A DNA stretch of 64,000 nucleotides, from assembly GCF_018904615.1 (NCBI RefSeq), contig NZ_JADCNH010000002.1, positions 124,001 to 188,000 of the forward strand, read 5' to 3'. Under the pieces are notes generated by a model. The model was given only the letters and a program-made list of their open reading frames with translations, did not search any database and was not told the origin of the DNA. Positions within the stretch are counted from its first letter, which is position 1. The number at the start of each line of letters is the position of its first letter. The position numbers and the translations under genes were made by a program. Of the stretch, positions 25,678-35,192 are shown piece after piece. This stretch comes from Verticiella alkaliphila (GTDB lineage: Bacteria > Pseudomonadota > Gammaproteobacteria > Burkholderiales > Burkholderiaceae_B).

Positions 25678-26439
25678 ATGGCCGACTCTCCCGAATCCAT
25701 CGACATCCGTCTTGAATCCCCTTTGTTCGCCCGGGTGCGGGACGCGTTGCGCACGGCGATCCTGCGCGGCGAGCTGCCGCCCGGGGCGAAGCTGCCGTCC
25801 GAGGCGCAGCTGAGCGCGCAGCACGGCGTGAGCCGCATCACCGTGCGCCAGGCGTTGGCCGAGTTGCAGGCAAGCGGGCTGGTGCGTACGGTGAACGGAC
25901 GCGGCTCGTTCGTCAGTCAGCCTGGTGCGCCCGGCGGGCAATCGCCGCTGGTGGGCGTGCTGGAATCCATGCGCAAGCGCGGGTTCCGTGCCCATGGCCG
26001 CCTGGTGTCACAACGCACCGTGCCCGCGAACGCGGAAGTCGCCAAGGCCCTTGGCCTCATCGCGGGGACGCCCGTGGGCGCGCTCACCGTGATGCGCTAT
26101 CGTGACGACGCCCCGTTCGCCATCGGCACCACCTATCTCGATCCGCCGCTTGCCGAACGGCTTGCGACGCAGGACCTGGTCGAGCACGACGTGAACGATG
26201 TCCTGCATCGCGTGCTCGGCCTGCGTACCGCCAAGACCCGCGTCACCGTGCAGGCAGTTGCCACCGAGCCAGGCCTCGCCCGCCGGCTGCGCCGTGAGGC
26301 GGGCACGCCGTTGCTGCGGATCCTCACCACCAGCTTCGATTACGACCGCGTGCCAGTGGTCTACAGCGAAACCTTCGGCGCGCCCGAGGTGATGGAGTAT
26401 CGCGCCACGCTGCACGGCTGGCCCGAGGAGGACGCATGA
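25678..26439 (+). CDS. GntR/UTRA-family transcriptional regulator
   Basis: A 253-residue regulator with an N-terminal winged HTH (about residues 15-75: ALRTAILRGELPPGAKLPSE, VSRITVRQALAELQASGLV, GRGSFVS) and a C-terminal UTRA effector domain (about 95-245). It overlaps the start of the crotonase gene by ATGATG, so it is the first gene of the operon it likely controls through the repeats in its own promoter. UTRA ligands are usually small metabolites such as sugars or acids; the effector here is unknown. Confidence 0.9.
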   Translation: MADSPESIDIRLESPLFARVRDALRTAILRGELPPGAKLPSEAQLSAQHGVSRITVRQALAELQASGLVRTVNGRGSFVSQPGAPGGQSPLVGVLESMRKRGFRAHGRLVSQRTVPANAEVAKALGLIAGTPVGALTVMRYRDDAPFAIGTTYLDPPLAERLATQDLVEHDVNDVLHRVLGLRTAKTRVTVQAVATEPGLARRLRREAGTPLLRILTTSFDYDRVPVVYSETFGAPEVMEYRATLHGWPEEDA

Positions 26440-27176
26440 TGCCTGCCGTGACCTGGACACGCCACGACGGCTGGGCCGACGTGGTCCTCAACCGCCCTGA
26501 GCGCCGCAACGCCATCGAAGGCACGCTGGCCGCGGATCTGGGCGAGGCACTGCGCACCGTGAATGCCGATGCCGAGGTGCGCGCCATCGTGCTGCGTGGT
26601 GCGGGCAGCGCCTTCTGCTCGGGCCTGGATCTGAAAGCCTTCGCGGCGGAGCCCGCACCCGCCTGGAAGGCGGGCTTTGCGCAGGCGTGGGATGACGTGC
26701 ACGGTCTGCTGTTGGAAAGCCCCAAGGTGCTCGTCGTCGCGCTCGAGCGCTATGCCATCAATGGCGGCGCCGCCCTGGCGCTCGCGGGGGATGTGCTGAT
26801 CGCGGGCGAGACGGCCTACCTGCAGGTGGGCGAGATCCAGATCGGTATGGCGGCCCCGCGCAATCTTGCCTGGCTCGTCCTGCGGCATTCCGAAGCCGTG
26901 GCCGCCCGGCTCGCCTTGCTGGGCGAGCGCGTCGCCGCACCCGAGCTCCTGCGTCTGGGCGTGGCCACCGAGGTGGTGCCGGACGCGGACGTGGTGACGC
27001 GCGCGCACGCGCTTGCGGCACAGATCGGCGCCTATCCCGCCGCCGGCGTGGCTGCCGTCAAGACGGCGCTGCGTGCCGCGCGAGCCCAGATGCCGCCGCG
27101 CGATTGGCTGGGCGCCTGCGCTCAGGCGCGCCCCGCGGGTACTGATCTCCCGCTCGCTCCGCCCCCGCGGCTCTGA
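26436..27176 (+). CDS. Enoyl-CoA hydratase/isomerase family protein
   Basis: A 246-residue crotonase-fold enzyme. The oxyanion-hole segments GSAFCSGLDLKAF and YAINGGAALALAGD are present, and glutamates remain at both hydratase positions (IAGETAYL and QVGEIQIGM), although the usual Pro before the second Glu is absent. It overlaps the GntR regulator and is followed by two acyl-CoA dehydrogenases, a second catabolic module parallel to the one at 4.8-13 kb. Confidence 0.85.
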   Translation: MMPAVTWTRHDGWADVVLNRPERRNAIEGTLAADLGEALRTVNADAEVRAIVLRGAGSAFCSGLDLKAFAAEPAPAWKAGFAQAWDDVHGLLLESPKVLVVALERYAINGGAALALAGDVLIAGETAYLQVGEIQIGMAAPRNLAWLVLRHSEAVAARLALLGERVAAPELLRLGVATEVVPDADVVTRAHALAAQIGAYPAAGVAAVKTALRAARAQMPPRDWLGACAQARPAGTDLPLAPPPRL

Positions 27177-27193
27177 ACCCGCCAGGAATCGCC

Positions 27194-28411
27194 ATGACCG
27201 AAGCCCTCACACTCACGCCGCAGGCGTTGCAGGCATTCCGCCTGGACGTGCGCGCCTTCGTGCAAGCCGAGTTGCCCACCGCCACGCGCGAGAAGGTGAG
27301 ACTCGGTCTGGAGATCAGCAAGGCCGAGATGCTGGCCTGGCAGGCGCGTCTGGCCGCGCGCGGCTGGCTCGTGCCGCACTGGCCGCAGGCCTGGCAGGGG
27401 CAGGGCTGGAGCCCGGCGCAGCGGGCCGTCTTCCAGGAGGAGATGGTGGCCCATCACGCGCCCGAGATGGGCGGGATCACTTTCGAGATGCTGGGACCGA
27501 TCCTGATCCGCTACGGCAGCCCGGCCCAGCAGCAGTACTTCCTGCCGCGCATCCTCGATCTGCAGGACTGGTGGTGCCAAGGGTACTCCGAGCCCAACGC
27601 CGGTTCGGATCTCGCCTCGTTGAAGACGCGCGCCGAGCGGCAGCGCGTGGATGGCGATGACGTCTACGTGGTCAACGGCAGCAAGATCTGGACGTCCTAC
27701 GCACAGTACGCCAACTGGATCTTCTGCCTGGTGCGCACCGATGTCGAGGCGCGTGCGCAGCACGGCATCAGCTTTCTGCTCATCGACATGCAGAGCCCTG
27801 GCGTCACCGTGCGGCCCATCATCGGCATCCATGGCTGGCATCTCTTCAACGAGGTGTTCTTCGAGGATGTGCAGGTGCCCGTCGCGCAGCGCGTGGGCGA
27901 GGAGAACGCCGGCTGGGCGATCGCCAAGTCGCTGCTCGAGTTCGAACGGCTGAACCTGGCTCGCGTGGCGGAAAACCGACGGCGTCTGGCCAAGGTCCGA
28001 GCGATCGGCGAATCGGTGCAGGAAGCGGGCGTGCCGCTGCGCGAGCGCCCGTGGTTCGCCGAACGCTTCCACACCCTGGAGGTGCGCTTCGAGACACTGG
28101 CTGCCACGGTGCTGCGCTTTCGCCAGCGCGCCGAGGCCGGCCATCGCCTGGGGCCTGAGACCGGCATGTTGAAGCTCGTGGGCAGCACGCTCATCCAGGA
28201 TATCGAGAACCTGGCGGTGGATGCGCTGGGGCCGGACACCCTAGCCTACGACCGCGACGCGCACTTCACGCCCGCTGCACCGCAGCTGGGTCGATCCGAG
28301 TACGCGCCCTCTGCCTCGGCACGGCGCTTCGTGACGCGGGGCTACACCATTGCCGGTGGCTCCAGCGAGATCCAGCACGAGGTGCTGGCCAAGCAAGTCC
28401 TCGGCCTCTAG
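27194..28411 (+). CDS. Acyl-CoA dehydrogenase, large subunit of second pair
   Basis: A 405-residue acyl-CoA dehydrogenase with WWCQGYSEPNAGSDLASLKT, GSKIWTSYAQYANWI and a C-terminal IAGGSSEIQHEVLAKQVLGL. As in the first cluster, the medium-chain catalytic Glu position before the GxSE motif holds Ala. It starts 17 bases after the crotonase and 9 bases before a smaller dehydrogenase. A heteromeric enzyme is likely (inference). Substrate unknown. Confidence 0.88.
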   Translation: MTEALTLTPQALQAFRLDVRAFVQAELPTATREKVRLGLEISKAEMLAWQARLAARGWLVPHWPQAWQGQGWSPAQRAVFQEEMVAHHAPEMGGITFEMLGPILIRYGSPAQQQYFLPRILDLQDWWCQGYSEPNAGSDLASLKTRAERQRVDGDDVYVVNGSKIWTSYAQYANWIFCLVRTDVEARAQHGISFLLIDMQSPGVTVRPIIGIHGWHLFNEVFFEDVQVPVAQRVGEENAGWAIAKSLLEFERLNLARVAENRRRLAKVRAIGESVQEAGVPLRERPWFAERFHTLEVRFETLAATVLRFRQRAEAGHRLGPETGMLKLVGSTLIQDIENLAVDALGPDTLAYDRDAHFTPAAPQLGRSEYAPSASARRFVTRGYTIAGGSSEIQHEVLAKQVLGL

Positions 28412-28420
28412 GAGATCGCG

Positions 28421-29542
28421 ATGTCACCGACGGATGACGACCTGAGCCTCTTCCAGGACAGCGTCGCGCGCTACCTCGCCAGGAACTACGACTTTGCCGA
28501 GCGCACGCGGGCCCTGGCCGCATGGGACGAGGCGCCGATGCACTGGGGGGCGTTCGCCGAACTGGGATGGCTTGGCGTCGGCATGCCCGAAGCCGTGGGC
28601 GGCTATGGCGGGCCGCTCGATCAGCTCGCCCTGGCCGAGCAACTGGGCGGCGCGCTGGTCGCCGAGCCCTGGCTACCCAACGCGGCGTTGTGCGCGCCGC
28701 TGCTCCTCGCCCTGGATGCCGAGGGCCAGGCGGCGCGCCTTTGCGCGTTCGTTGCCGGCGACGAACGCCTCGCGCTGGCGGCCTGGGAGCCCGGCGCGCG
28801 CTACGACGCCTGCCATGTCGGCACATTGGCGGAACGTCGTGGCGCCGGCGGTTGGCGCCTGGACGGCGAGAAGACGCTGGTGCTTGGCGGCGGACAGGCC
28901 GACACGATGCTGACGCTGGCCCGCACGTCGGGCGAAACCCGGGACACCGGCGGTCTCACGCTCTTTGCGGTGCCGCGACATGCGCAAGGCGTGTCCCTGC
29001 GCGCCTTGCCCACCTATGACGGCCGGACCACGGCGCAGGTGGGCATGACCAGCGTGCTCGTGGACGACACCGCGCGCATCGGCTCCGTCGGTGGCGCGTG
29101 GCCCGCCGTCGAGCGCGCCATCGATCACGCCACGGTGATGCTCTGCGGCGAGGCCGTCGGCGCCATGGCGCAGGCGCTGGCGCTCACGCAGGCCTACCTG
29201 CGCGAACGGCGGCAGTTCGGCCGCGCCATCACCGACAACCAGGTCGTGCGGCACCGCCTGGTGGACATGTTCGTGGCCATCGAGCAGGCAAGAGCCATCA
29301 CCGAGGCCGCCGCGGCGCGGCTCGACGATGCGCCGGCTGCGCGCCGACGCGCGGTGTCGCTGGCCAAGGCCTTCGTGTCGCCTGCGGGTCGTCGCGTGGG
29401 CGAGGATGCCGTCCAGCTGCATGGCGCCATCGGCATGACCGACGAGTACCGCGTCGGCCATTGCTACAAGCGGCTCGCCGCCGCTGCCAACCTATTCGGT
29501 GATACCGCGTGGCACCTCGCGCGCCTCGCGGTGCAGGACTGA
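28421..29542 (+). CDS. Acyl-CoA dehydrogenase, small subunit of second pair
   Basis: A 373-residue acyl-CoA dehydrogenase relative. Recognisable elements are LGWLGVGMPEAVGGYGGPLD near residues 48-67, YLRERRQFGRAITDNQVVRH, and VQLHGAIGMTDEYRVGHCYKR near the C-terminus. It lies 9 bases downstream of the larger dehydrogenase and probably forms a heteromer with it. The pair is followed by a Bug binding protein, suggesting uptake and oxidation of the same acid. Confidence 0.87.
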   Translation: MSPTDDDLSLFQDSVARYLARNYDFAERTRALAAWDEAPMHWGAFAELGWLGVGMPEAVGGYGGPLDQLALAEQLGGALVAEPWLPNAALCAPLLLALDAEGQAARLCAFVAGDERLALAAWEPGARYDACHVGTLAERRGAGGWRLDGEKTLVLGGGQADTMLTLARTSGETRDTGGLTLFAVPRHAQGVSLRALPTYDGRTTAQVGMTSVLVDDTARIGSVGGAWPAVERAIDHATVMLCGEAVGAMAQALALTQAYLRERRQFGRAITDNQVVRHRLVDMFVAIEQARAITEAAAARLDDAPAARRRAVSLAKAFVSPAGRRVGEDAVQLHGAIGMTDEYRVGHCYKRLAAAANLFGDTAWHLARLAVQD

Positions 29543-29616
29543 CGCCGAACCCCGTCGTGCCGAGCCGGCACGGCGGGCAACTGTCGCAACGCACGACTTC
29601 CGGAGACACGGCCATC

Positions 29617-30615
29617 ATGTTCACGTTCGCGCATCATTCCTTCACGTCTGCCACCCTGGCCGCTGCCCTGTGCGCCGCGCCGCTGGCGCTCGCGGCCACG
29701 CCGGCGTCGGCCGAGTATCCCGAGCGCGCCATCCGCATGATCACGCCGTCCGGGCCGGGCGCGATCACCGACCAGACGGCCCGCCTCGTCGCCGACGAGC
29801 TCACGCACCTGCTCAAGCAGCAGGTGATCGTCGAGAACAAAGTTGGCGCCAACGGCATTCTGGCCAGCGAGTATGTCGCCCGCGCCAAGCCGGATGGATA
29901 CACGTTGCTCTTCACGTACTCGGCCACGCACACCATGAATCCCTGGCTGATCGCCAAGCTGCCTTACGATCCGGTCAAGGATTTCACGCCGGTCGCGCAG
30001 ATCAGCGGCGGCTCGGGCAACATGCTCGTGGTGAACGGCGAGGTGCCCGTCAAGACGCTCGACGAGCTCGTGGCCTACGTGAAGGCGAGCCCGGAGGAGT
30101 TGTCCTACTGCAGTTGGGGCGTGGGCTCGGGCGGTCATCTCACCATGGAGTACCTGCAGTCGCAGCGTGACCTGAAGATGCGCCACATCCCGTACAAGAC
30201 GGCCACGCAGTGCGCCAACGACGTCGCGGCGGGCCACGTGCGTATCGCGTTCACGGACTCGATCTCGCCCTTGCCGCACATTCGCGACGGGCGTGTGCGG
30301 CCGGTCGCGATCAGTGGGCCGTCGCGGGTGGTGAGCATGCCCGAAGTGCCCACCATGACGGAACAGGGGCTGACCTTCGACAACGCCTCATGGCTGGGCA
30401 TTTTCGGCCCGAAGGGCCTGCCGCCGGAGGTCGTCACCCGCATCAACGAGGCGGTCAACACGATCATTGCCGACCCGGCCAAGCGCGAGCGCTTCCTGGC
30501 GATGTACCTGCGCCCGGGCCAGCCGCGTACGCCGCAGCAGTTCGGTCAGCTCGTGAAGGACGACATCGTGTCCTGGGGCAAGATCGTGCAGACGGCCGGC
30601 CTGAAGGCGGAGTAG
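29617..30615 (+). CDS. Bug-family substrate-binding protein
   Basis: A 332-residue periplasmic receptor. A signal peptide covers about residues 1-31 (ending ATPASAE), followed by the Bug signature IRMITPSGPGAITDQTARLV and VIVENKVGANGILASEYVA. It is the last gene of the GntR-led operon (74-base gap), so its ligand may be the acid degraded by the operon. No TctAB membrane components are adjacent. The start is set by the signal peptide. Confidence 0.88.
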   Translation: MFTFAHHSFTSATLAAALCAAPLALAATPASAEYPERAIRMITPSGPGAITDQTARLVADELTHLLKQQVIVENKVGANGILASEYVARAKPDGYTLLFTYSATHTMNPWLIAKLPYDPVKDFTPVAQISGGSGNMLVVNGEVPVKTLDELVAYVKASPEELSYCSWGVGSGGHLTMEYLQSQRDLKMRHIPYKTATQCANDVAAGHVRIAFTDSISPLPHIRDGRVRPVAISGPSRVVSMPEVPTMTEQGLTFDNASWLGIFGPKGLPPEVVTRINEAVNTIIADPAKRERFLAMYLRPGQPRTPQQFGQLVKDDIVSWGKIVQTAGLKAE

Positions 30616-30617
30616 GG

Positions 30618-31349
30618 CTAGGACGTGGCGTGGCTCACGACGCCCGGCACCGCGATGCCGGGCGTGCGCGGCTCGGCCTGCAGCCCGCCCACACAGAAGT
30701 CCACCAAGTCTTCGACGTACGCAGCGTAGGCGGGCGGATCGAGATCGGCATGCGTGCGGCACCATTGGGCGAGCGAATACACGATGGTCTGCGTGAACCA
30801 CGCGAGCCGCCGCTGCAGCGTATCCGGATCGAGGTCGGGCAGTGCGCGCCCGACCAGATCGTGCACCCGCAGCACGCCGGAGATTGCCGTCAGCGTGACC
30901 CCATCGGCGCGCAGCTGCGGGCTGAACGTGGTCTGTGCAAGCACGCTCACGTAGCGCCGCCCCCAGGGCTCCTCGGCGATCGTGTCGGCCAATGCATGCA
31001 GGGAGGCGCTCACGACGTCGCGCAAGGTGACGGGGCCGGGCCGTGATGCCAGCGCATCCAGATGGCGGTGACGCCGTGCGTTGACGTGCTCGCGCCGGAT
31101 GCGCAGCAGCTCCGTGACGAGATGCGCGCGCGAGCCGAAGTGATAGTGCAGGGCGGCGAGGTTCTTCTGCTTGCTCGCGAGCACGATCTGCCGCAGCGAC
31201 ACATGATCCACGCCCTTCTCCTCGAAGAGGCGTTCGGCGGTCTCCAGCAGATCCTGGATCGTGGCGCCAGCGCGGCTGGCGTCGGCGGGCAGGGTGGCGC
31301 CGCGCTTGCGCGGGCCCTGCGGCGAAGAGGCGGGGACGGGGGATGACAT
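30618..31349 (-). CDS. TetR-family regulator
   Basis: A 243-residue TetR protein. The DNA-binding domain is at about residues 25-80 (TIQDLLETAERLFEEKGVDHVSL in two parts, then NLAALHYHFGSRAHLVTELL). The N-terminal 20 residues are basic and Pro/Ser-rich. It starts 21 bases after the CoA-transferase stop on the same strand and is convergent with the Bug gene, so it is probably co-transcribed with, and may regulate, the CoA-transferase. Effector unknown. Confidence 0.87.
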   Translation of the reverse strand: MSSPVPASSPQGPRKRGATLPADASRAGATIQDLLETAERLFEEKGVDHVSLRQIVLASKQKNLAALHYHFGSRAHLVTELLRIRREHVNARRHRHLDALASRPGPVTLRDVVSASLHALADTIAEEPWGRRYVSVLAQTTFSPQLRADGVTLTAISGVLRVHDLVGRALPDLDPDTLQRRLAWFTQTIVYSLAQWCRTHADLDPPAYAAYVEDLVDFCVGGLQAEPRTPGIAVPGVVSHATS

Positions 31350-31370
31350 GCCGCCAGTGTAGACAAGAGC

Positions 31371-32603
31371 TCAGGCAGGCGGCGCGTCGCAGGTGGCCGT
31401 CTCGGTCAGCACCGCACCCGCGTCGAGCAACGCCTGGATGCGCTCGGCGGTGAAACCGGCCTCCTGCAGGATGGCTACGGAATGCTGGCCGATGCGCGGC
31501 ACGGGCGTGGCCGGCGGCAGCGGCGTGTCGGCCAGTTGAAAGGGCAGGCCCGGTAGCGCAATGGCGCGGCCTTCGCCGTTGTCCACAGGCTGGAAGAGGC
31601 CCTCGGCCAGGACATCGGCGCTTTGCAGCACTTGCGGATACGCGCGCACGATGCCGACCACCACACCGTGAGATTCGAGCTTCTCGCGCGCCGCCTCGCC
31701 CGTGAGGTGGCTCAGGCCGGCTGCGATCTCCGGCAGCAGTGACGCGCGGTTGGTCACGCGGGCGGCGTTGGTGGCAAAGCGCGGGTCGTCGGCGAGCGTT
31801 GGCCGTCCGATGGCCTCGCACAGCCGGCGAAAGTGGGTCTCCAGGTAGGCGGAGATCACGAGAAAGCCGTCGGACACGGGGATGAGATCCGCCGCGGGTG
31901 CGGCCATGGGCTGGCGATTGCCCACGCGCGCGGGCGTCTTGCCCGTGTGCTGGAACTCAGACCAGATCTGCGTCTGCAACTGCACCGCCACCTGCAGCAA
32001 TGATGTCTCGATGGTCTCGCCCACGCCCGTGCGAAAGCGCCGCAACAGCGCCGCGGTGATGGCGCTGCACAGCGCCAGGGCGGTGGCCGCGTCCACGACG
32101 GCAAAGCCGACCTTCAAAGGCCCGCCACCGGCTTCCCCCGTGATCGACATCATGCCGCTCTCGGCCTGGGCAGCGATGTCCAGGCCCGGCCGCGCCCGCG
32201 AGGGGCCCGCCAGCCCGAAGCCCGAGACCGAGGCGTAGATGAGTTCGGGCTTGATCGCGCGCAGCGCTGCGGCGCCCAGACCCAGCCGCTCCAGGGTGCC
32301 GGCGCGCGCATTCTGCAGCACGACGTCCGCGCCAAGCGCCAGCTCCCGGGCGACTGCTCGCCCGTCCTCGCTGCGCAGGTCGATGGCAATGCCACGCTTG
32401 TTTCGGTTGTAGCCCACGTACATGGGCGACTGCAGACCGAGCGAGGCTGAGCGACGGGCACTGTCGCCCTCGGGGCTTTCCACCTTGATGACGTCCGCGC
32501 CCATGTCGGCGAGGAGCATCGCCGCGCCGGGCACGGCGATGAACTGGCCGAACTCCAGTACCCGTATCCCCGCCAGCGGTCGGGTGTCTGACATCTGCGA
32601 CAT
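31371..32603 (-). CDS. CaiB/BaiF-family (type III) CoA-transferase
   Basis: A 410-residue family III CoA-transferase. The N-terminal MLLADMGADVIKVESPEGD and NRNKRGIAIDL are characteristic, and the nucleophilic Asp is Asp142 in RPGLDIAAQAESG. It should move CoA between an acyl-CoA donor and an organic acid, probably supplying substrate to the acyl-CoA dehydrogenase operon that converges on it. The start at 32603 (MSQMSDTRPL) is chosen; an ATG three codons in is an alternative. Upstream in-frame extension lacks family similarity. Confidence 0.9.
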   Translation of the reverse strand: MSQMSDTRPLAGIRVLEFGQFIAVPGAAMLLADMGADVIKVESPEGDSARRSASLGLQSPMYVGYNRNKRGIAIDLRSEDGRAVARELALGADVVLQNARAGTLERLGLGAAALRAIKPELIYASVSGFGLAGPSRARPGLDIAAQAESGMMSITGEAGGGPLKVGFAVVDAATALALCSAITAALLRRFRTGVGETIETSLLQVAVQLQTQIWSEFQHTGKTPARVGNRQPMAAPAADLIPVSDGFLVISAYLETHFRRLCEAIGRPTLADDPRFATNAARVTNRASLLPEIAAGLSHLTGEAAREKLESHGVVVGIVRAYPQVLQSADVLAEGLFQPVDNGEGRAIALPGLPFQLADTPLPPATPVPRIGQHSVAILQEAGFTAERIQALLDAGAVLTETATCDAPPA

Positions 32604-32881
32604 GCGCTTTGCCTCCACGTGGTCGGGGGCGACAATCCCCGTGTCGTCGGAAAGTAAATCACGTGAATTAAATCGGCGCAATGCGCAGCTTCCCTGCGTG
32701 CCCCGCCGGTCGCACAGGCTGCACGGCCGTGGCAGGAAGATCAACATTCATAAACACCCGATGATCTTTGGTCATAAGCAGGTGACATGTCTCGTTTGAT
32801 TTATTAACTTTATGTATCAGAGACGTGCGTGACGTGTGATCGCGTGATGGATCACCAACGCACGGCTGATGCGCTGCCATC

Positions 32882-33579
32882 GTGCGAATTGCCATCCTGG
32901 AAGACGAGCCCGCTCATGCCGAATTGATTTGCCGCGCGCTGCGCGCGCCGGATCGAGAATGCGTGGTGTACGACGACGGCCGCACGTTGCTGCGCGACCT
33001 GCGCCGAGAGACGTTCGATGCCTTCGTGATGGACTGGCATGTCCCGCACGTAAGCGGGCCGGAGATCGTTCAGTGGGTACGCCGCCATGCGTCGAGCCAG
33101 ACGCCGATCCTTTTCGTACCAGTCGCGATGCCGAACAGGACATCGTCGACGGCCTGGAGGCCGGCGCGGACGACTACATGGTCAAGCCCGTGGGACGCGC
33201 CGAACTGAGTGCGCGGTTTCGAGCGCTCATGCGGCGCGCCTATCCCGGCGCCGATGCCACGGAAGATCACTTCGGCGCCTATCGCTTTGCCCTGCACCAG
33301 CGCGAGGTCTTCCTGAATGGTGAGCGCATCGCACTCAAGCCCAAGGAATACGACCTCGCGCTCTATCTGTTCCGCAATGCCGGCCGCCTGCTCTCGCACG
33401 ACCATCTGCTCGCCGAGCTCTGGGGCGTGAGCGAGATCGACACGCGAACGCTCACCACGCACGTGTCTCAACTGCGGCGAAAGCTCGATCTGCGTCCCCA
33501 TCACGGTTATCGCCTTGCGCCGGTCTACGGCATCGGCTATCGCTTTGAGCGCGTAAGCACGGAGCCGACATGCGCGTGA
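32882..33579 (+). pseudogene. OmpR-type response regulator with one frameshift
   Basis: A GTG start at 32882 opens a receiver domain (RIAILEDEPAHAEL, phospho-acceptor Asp51 in VMDWHVPHVSG, TPILF). Near 33113-33118 the frame is lost, and the remainder (SRDAEQDIVDGLEAGADDYM, VKPVGRAE, then a complete winged-helix DNA-binding domain with EYDLALYLFRNAG and THVSQLRRKLDL) continues one base off to TGA at 33579. One missing base explains the break. Restored length is about 232 residues. It overlaps the LysM-FecR gene and pairs with the CHASE2 kinase. Whether it is dead or a sequence error is unresolved. Confidence 0.8.
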
Positions 33580-35192
33580 TGTGGCTATGGGCGGCGGCGG
33601 CGCTGGCCGGCTGGCTGGGTGTGGCCAGTGCGGCAGAGCCCGTGCGCCACGTGGTGCAGCCAGGCGACACGCTGCATGATCTCGCCGAACGGTACCTGGA
33701 CGATCCGGCGCAATGGGAGGCGCTGGGCGCTGCCAACGGCGCACCGCACCCGCTGCGGCTCGTGCCGGGCAGCGTGCTGCTCGTGCCGGCGGATCTGTTG
33801 CGGGCGCGGCCGGGCGCTGTGCGCATCGAACACCTGTCGGGCTCGGTCGAGGTGCAGATGCCCGGCGCCGAGCCGCGCGCGCTCACTCGCGACGACCGAC
33901 TGATCGACGGGGACGCGGTGCGGACCGCGCGCAACGGCTTCGTCACGCTGCGCCTGGCTGACGACAGCCTGGTGCGGGTGACAGGCGGTACCGAACTGGT
34001 CCTGCAGCGGGTCGGCTATACCGTGCGGCGTCAGCGCGCCGACACGCGGCTGGAGCTCTCGCATGGTCGGATCGAATCCACGGTGGTGCCCAGGCCCGGG
34101 CCGCGCCGGCATCGCTTCCAGGTGGATACGCCTCTCATGTCCACGGGTGTGCGCGGCACGCGGTTCGGGGTGAGCGCGATGGCCGAGCGGGTGAGCACCG
34201 ACGTCAGCCAGGGGCGGGTCCAGACGCAGGTGCCAGGGGCGTCCCCGCTGGCTGTTCCTGCGGGCCGAGGCGCGAGTTCGCTGGCGCCGCTGACTGCCGT
34301 GGCGCTGCTGCCGGCACCTGATCTCACGACGGCGCCCGTGCTGCAGACACGCCCCCTGATCGACGTCGCGTTCGCACCGGTGCCCGGCGCGGTGGCTTAC
34401 CGGGCCTATCTCGCACGCGACGCCAGCCTGGACCAGGTGTTCGACAATGACGTCTTTGCCGGCCCGCGGGTGCGCCTGTCCGGCTGGGTCGACGACCATT
34501 ACGTGATCGCCGTGCGCGCCATCGACGAGAACGGCAGCGAGGGTGCCGCCGCCATCCATGCCTTCGAGCTGCACGCCCGCCCGGAGCCGCCCGCCACCCT
34601 GGCGCCCTTGCCACAGGCCGAGGCGCTGGCCGGGTCCGTGCGTTTCGCCTGGACACAGGCCGACTCGGTCGCGGCCTACGACGTGGAAGTTTTGTCAGGA
34701 ACGCCGGACGCCGCTGTCCTGCATCAGGTACGCGTGGACACCCCCCAGACGGTGCTGCCGCTCGAGACGCCGGGCACGTATCGCTGGCGCATTCGCGCGG
34801 TGCCGGCGGACGGATCGCGACCGGGCCGGTTCTCGGAACCGCGCACGGTCGTGGTGCGCAGACCTGTCGCTACCGAGGTCAGCGTCGTCTCGGATGACGA
34901 CGGCGTCAGCCTGCACTGGGATGGGGAGCCTGGCCAGCGATTCACCGTGCAGATCGCCGACGACCCGCGCTTTGTCACGCCGCTGGCCGAGTTCGATGTC
35001 GAAGCGCCGAGTCTGTCTGGCGTGGCGCTGCCCGATGGCCAGCTCTATCTGCGGGTGCAGGCCACTGACGCTGACGGCTTCGTGCGCAGCTTCACCACGC
35101 CCCAGGGCTTTTTCGTGCCGCGAGTCGTGCGTCACGCCGGTGGGCTGATCACGACGTCGGACGGCGCGCATCTGGATTCGCCTCCGCCATGA
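33570..35192 (+). CDS. Secreted LysM-FecR domain protein
   Basis: A 540-residue exported protein: signal peptide MRVMWLWAAAALAGWLGVAS, a LysM-like peptidoglycan-binding domain (about residues 25-75, HVVQPGDTLHDLAERYL), a FecR domain (about 95-205, GSVEVQMPGAEPRALTRDD to TPLMSTGVRGTRFGVSA) and C-terminal fibronectin-type-like beta repeats (about 250-500). It overlaps both the response regulator (ATG inside its end) and the CHASE2 kinase. It may be an envelope ligand or partner presenting a signal to the CHASE2 sensor (inference). Confidence 0.85.
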   Translation: MRVMWLWAAAALAGWLGVASAAEPVRHVVQPGDTLHDLAERYLDDPAQWEALGAANGAPHPLRLVPGSVLLVPADLLRARPGAVRIEHLSGSVEVQMPGAEPRALTRDDRLIDGDAVRTARNGFVTLRLADDSLVRVTGGTELVLQRVGYTVRRQRADTRLELSHGRIESTVVPRPGPRRHRFQVDTPLMSTGVRGTRFGVSAMAERVSTDVSQGRVQTQVPGASPLAVPAGRGASSLAPLTAVALLPAPDLTTAPVLQTRPLIDVAFAPVPGAVAYRAYLARDASLDQVFDNDVFAGPRVRLSGWVDDHYVIAVRAIDENGSEGAAAIHAFELHARPEPPATLAPLPQAEALAGSVRFAWTQADSVAAYDVEVLSGTPDAAVLHQVRVDTPQTVLPLETPGTYRWRIRAVPADGSRPGRFSEPRTVVVRRPVATEVSVVSDDDGVSLHWDGEPGQRFTVQIADDPRFVTPLAEFDVEAPSLSGVALPDGQLYLRVQATDADGFVRSFTTPQGFFVPRVVRHAGGLITTSDGAHLDSPPP

